The notes under the pieces are model-generated. The model was not told the origin of the DNA and searched no databases. It was given only the letters and a program-made list of their open reading frames with translations. Of a DNA stretch of 64,000 nucleotides, positions 60,001 through 64,000 are shown piece by piece. The stretch's first letter is position 1. Each line of letters starts with the position of its first letter. Position numbers and translations under genes: made by a program. This DNA comes from Zonotrichia leucophrys gambelii. Taxonomy: Eukaryota; Chordata; Aves; Passeriformes; Passerellidae. Where the stretch lies: positions 71,239,046-71,303,045 of the forward strand of contig NC_088200.1 of assembly GCF_028769735.1 (NCBI RefSeq), read 5' to 3'.

Positions 60001-60137
60001 TTATCAAAGAACATCCTGCTGCAATACTGAAAGCAAAAAAATCCAAATTCCTGAACTAAAAATGTTTATTCAGAGCGTTATAAAAATAAAATTTAAAAAA
60101 TTAAAACCAAACCAAAAGCAATAAGAAAACCCCAAAT
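57050..60137. other. No gene recognised
   Basis: AT-rich with short frames, the longest 114 codons (59562-59906, lysine/arginine-rich, unrecognised). A short perfect palindrome TCTCAATG-A-CATTGAGA lies near 58061. Confidence 0.5.
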
Positions 60138-60200
60138 CAAACAAACAAACAAACAAACAAACAAACAAAAAAAGAAGAAAAAAAAAGAAAAAAAGAAAAC
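60138..60200 (+). repeat. (CAAA)n and A-rich tract
   Basis: Eight CAAA units followed by AAAAAAAG/AAAAAGAAAAAG sequence. Confidence 0.95.
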
Positions 60201-60386
60201 TCCAAGAAAACTCGAGAAATAAAACTAATGCAGTCACTGAGTGAACAGCATTCCTTCCAGGGTAGATCCTAACGCACATTTGCTTTATCCCTGATAGTAA
60301 TTAAAACCTAGAGTACCAAATTTTCTACACCACATGACCTTGACTCTACCCTACCAATAATGACAGAATTGTTTTTACCCTGTGTT

Positions 60387-60424
60387 TCTGGAATAAATTC
60401 TGGAATAAATTCTGGAATAAATTC
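60387..60424 (+). repeat. 12-bp tandem repeat, three copies
   Basis: CTGGAATAAATT repeated three times. The period is a multiple of three, so one frame reads GINS repeatedly. No protein significance is assumed. Confidence 0.95.
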
Positions 60425-63400
60425 CATATCTAGTGCAAGGCAGGCACTTCAAAGGCACGTAAAGGCCATTTTCTTTCTCCCTGCAAGCTATTTATCAGCA
60501 TTCCTACTGGGAAATTGCTGGGCTGCAGGGGATTCCAGACGTGCTTGGGGTGTCCTGCTGCTTTTTTGCACTGAGCTGCTCTGCCCAGGGCTGGAGAGCC
60601 ACGAGCACAACCTATTCTCCAGACAGCCACTGTCTGCCACCTCAGATGGCCCCAGATCCCTCACAAATTGCCTTAAAAACTCAAATACCAAGGAAGAGGG
60701 AGGCCTTGGAATGTGACCCTTAAGTCATCCTAATAGAGGATGTGAATATTGTCATTCCTACGCCACCAATTTGCTCTTTCTGTTTCACCATGGCACCAGC
60801 AAATTTTATTTTGCAAGAAAAAATTTAGCAATTTGGGGATCGTTCTGCTGAGTGGGTCCTGCCTTGATTCCTTCACTCTAGGGGACTTTTACAAGGAGAA
60901 AACTTATCTTAGCAAAATGAGTGAGAAGCAGAATCCAGAACAGAAATTGTAAGGGTAGCCATGGCAAGAAGAGGATTTTCATCTGATTTGGGGGACTGAG
61001 GTCTCAAGTCTGTAGCTGGGAATTAATGTTTTACTTTTGTCTTTGGAGAATGGAAGGTTTCTGGAGGAGATGAAGGTTATTAAAAAAAAAAAAAAAAAAA
61101 AACAAAAATCAATGGACAAAAGGCATCCTAGGCCAGTCAGACACACAGCTCCCTTCCACTGACCAGGTACAAACTGACTGTGACAATGGTCCGAGAGGGG
61201 TGTAGACATTTTGTGCCCAGACCAAAGAGCCCAGGTGCCCACAATCTGGAGCTAAATTCCATTTTCGTGGTTTGACTCAGCTGCCAAAGCCCAGGGGCTT
61301 ATGCACACAGATAAGATTTGATCTTTAGCAGCCTTGGGACCGAGCAGAAAATCTGTTTAATCAGCTGGATTGAAGTGTTCTGCTCCAAGTCACCAGTTTT
61401 AAGAAAAATTGCTGAAGGAACTGTGTGAGTGCTGCCTGGACTGGTTCTCTTCTTATTCTATTACCCACCAGAAATGCCTAAGGATGAGACACCCTTCATC
61501 GCTGCTGCTGGCACCATCTCCCTGCAAATACACATCTTTTGTTCTGTCAAATTGATATTTCTCTCTATTTAACACCAGCTCCCAGATGGATCTGAGCTCC
61601 ACAGAGAGTAACCTGTAAAGGCTTATATTATACAGTAGGTTTGTGTGAATAATAACAGATTTGGGGGTTATTTCAGACCCAAATTATCAAGACTGATTTT
61701 ATGTTTTCTGTTCCCTGGTTTAGGTGCCACTGATTCCTTTAGTTTCTGAGCCTCATTTTACTAAATTTAGAATACTCCACAGAAAGGCAAAAAGTTTTAT
61801 TAGGAAGCCTCCTGTTTCTGCCCAAGGAGTCTGGGTTTCTCCTGTGCCATTTTCAGCTCAGGCTTCCACAGGTCTTGCAACTCAGAGAAACAAACATTTG
61901 ATGTAAGACATCATCGCCTCTTCACATAAGACAAAAATTAGCTCCTGTGAACAAAAAATCTTTCCACTTTAGAGACTTTTAACTACTGCCAGAGAAGGAA
62001 TATTGAGGTAGGTGGCCCCTGTCCTCACACAGTGGATGTTTGCAAGTTCTGCAGCTAGCCAGCAGTTGAGAAAGAAAATAAGAAATATGTTATTCTGTTC
62101 AAAACAGACATTGGTGGGTAATGCTGCTTTCCAGTGTTCTGCTCTTCAGAGAGATGCTTGTCACTGAAACAGTCAAACTGCTTGAAAGCATTCTGTAAAC
62201 TCTCAGATTATGGTGTTAAAATACAAAAATTGGTGCTTTACAGCCTTTTAGATATGCCAGTAGTAGATGAATTAAGGCTATGTAAGTACTGAAAAATGGT
62301 GATTTAATGTCAGAACTTAAAAATGTACCTGAGAATGAGCAGTTCTGGAAAATTTAAACACTGAGTGACCTTGAGCACTTCCCTGAGCCTTGAGGTTCTC
62401 CCTTTAAAACTCCTTCCCAGCTCCTTTGTGTGCCCGTCCAGGGAGATAGCAGATTCATAACCTGCAGTAATTGAAACCAGTGTGAATTTCTTGAGTATGA
62501 CTAATCTTTACCATTCCTTACCAAAAAAAAAAAAAAAAAATCACCCAGTCCCAGCCAAGACTTTATTAATTTTAATATGAAAACATCCACACCTATCATG
62601 TCTCCCCTGAGGTCCTCCCAGGCTGCTGCAGAAATGGAGTCTGACTTCTATTGCTTTGGCTGGAGGCTGAGGATGTGAATTCTTCTGGCTAATTGCCTTT
62701 TTGGATAACCTACAAAGCACCAGAGGTCAGATTCTTGGCCTGGTAATGTTGCCTTGGCTCTGTGCCCCCACTCCCATCATTGGGAATCCCAGGAGAAGAG
62801 AGGTACCAGGCCATTCCTCACAATCTCTGCCTTTTAACAAGTCTAAAAATGCCACCAAATTGGGTAAATCCCCCCCCCAAAAAAACTGTGTGGTGATGTC
62901 TAGCCATGTCTGTGACATGTGGGGTTAGTCAGCCGGACACTGAGGAAAAGGAAAAACACAATTCCAGGTCAGCAGTGGCCTGTCACCCTGCCTGTGTGAT
63001 GCTGCCACATAAACCCTCAAAAATCAGACCATACCTGCATGGAGGTACAAGGTAAACATCCCCAAAAGGTGGATCCTTCATCCTGAAATTATTTACTCTG
63101 GAAATCATCCCTAGATGGTGCTGCATGGAAGAGTTTCTCCCATCAGCAGGGAAGGAAAGGGAAGCACATGTGGACCTCTCCACCCATGTTGCCAAAAGGA
63201 GAAATATTCCTCACTCCTCAGCAGGGCCTGTGCACACAGTGCTTGGGATAGATGGGGTTGCTGTGCACAAAAAAATCCCTGTGATTGCCTTTTTGTCACA
63301 GAAAAGGGCATATTTGTGGCTAGAAGTCAAAAAGAGCTGATCTGCAGAGCCCCTGTGGGCTTGTCCTCACTCACAGAGCCCAGAGGTTTTGCTTCCAAGC

Positions 63401-63652
63401 TGGAATACTCCCACAGGCCTTGCCTTCCCAACCAAAGCTTTTTTGTTAAACAGGCCGGGTCTAAATCAATAAAAATCATTAATAAAAAAGAATTGTCAGA
63501 TGTTAGCCAACAGCCAAAAAGAAAATTAAAAAAAAAAAAAAACAGCCCCAGGCCCCAGACTTGCAGGATTTTGGAGTCTGAGTGGGAACACACAGTGTGG
63601 GGCTCGTGAGGGACAGGGCAGGCTGGTGTCACACCCTGCAGGACTGAGGCCT
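60425..63652. other. No gene recognised; poly-A runs
   Basis: A21 at 61082-61102, A18 at 62523-62540 and A15 at 63528-63542. A 164-codon plus frame (63115-63609) has no recognised domain and overlaps other frames. Nothing else stands out. Confidence 0.5.
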
Positions 63653-64000
63653 TGGAGTGGCTGCCTGGAACAGAGGCTGGACAAAATTAAGAAAATAAAG
63701 TGGGTATTTATTAAAGGCCTTCAACAGGTACAGCTTGGGCAGTCAGAGGCTTCCCAGAGGCTACACCCTAGATAGACAATGATCATGAGTTTTTCACACA
63801 ATTATAAGTTTGGTCCATTTGCATATCAGGGGTTAATCCTCCAATTACAGCTTCAGGTAATGAAGTCATTTACCCCCAGTTTGCTCCCCCTCAATTCACT
63901 TTTGTTTTTACTTTTGGAGCCTGAAGCTGTCCTTGAATTTCAGGCCTAGAGGGATTTTTTGTCTGACCAAAATGTGAAGACAGCAACTATATATGAAGTT
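63653..64000 (-). mobile_element. LTR of an endogenous retrovirus, minus orientation, cut by window end
   Basis: Shares ordered phrases with 17893-18263: CAGAGGCTGGACAAAATTA, GTATTTATTAAAGGCCTTCA, TTTGGTCCATTTGCATAT, AATGAAGTCATTTACCCC and TTCACTTTTGTTT. The poly(A) signal on the minus strand is at 63707-63712. The left end is placed by alignment to the other copy. The 5' end of the LTR should lie just beyond 64000. Confidence 0.7.

Overview
This window looks like vertebrate nuclear DNA, most likely from a songbird (Passeriformes). The evidence is AT-rich, intron- or intergenic-like sequence with no dense coding, short truncated CR1 LINE 3' ends, and several solitary endogenous-retrovirus LTRs that I recognise from memory as songbird-type families. 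The order-level call is inference. I find no protein-coding exon, tRNA, rRNA or CRISPR array that I can support. The open frames present are short, are low-complexity translations of repeats, or lack any family resemblance I can name.

Layout. 1-5.9 kb: AT-rich, no gene. 5.9-6.3 kb: plus-strand LTR, followed by a CpG-enriched stretch to about 6.73 kb. 6.7-12.5 kb: no recognised gene; the longest non-repetitive open frame (248 codons) abuts a minus-strand LTR at 12.49-13.11 kb. 15.36-15.74 kb: LTR carrying five 29-bp tandem repeats, followed by a 17-bp tandem repeat and a CR1 tail. 17.9-18.3 kb: minus-strand LTR and then a CR1 tail. 22.9-23.9 kb: poly-T and an LTR with TATA box and poly(A) signal. 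27.2-29.05 kb: A-rich tract and a 248-bp direct duplication whose second copy adjoins a minus-strand LTR.

30.95-37.1 kb is the most unusual part. Two direct copies of a 302-bp block, 7 mismatches and no indels apart, flank 3.3 kb containing a CATCC-type minisatellite that is itself split by a 280-bp CpG-dense segment. A second CpG-rich segment (36.36-37.06 kb) has two good splice-donor matches and could be a promoter with a noncoding first exon. 39.55 kb has a full match to the CTCF core motif. 44.5-49.1 kb holds TA/TG microsatellites, an LTR with a partial second copy upstream, and a long foldback. 52.07-52.75 kb is a (TCA)n tract followed by a 28-copy (ATTAT) array. The rest to 63.65 kb is AT-rich with scattered poly-A/T runs, and the window ends inside another minus-strand LTR.

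Functional reading: this is probably an intron or an intergenic desert. The only candidates for host regulation visible by eye are the CpG-rich segments near 34 and 36.5 kb and the CTCF match. The LTRs supply cryptic promoters, poly(A) signals and possible enhancers.
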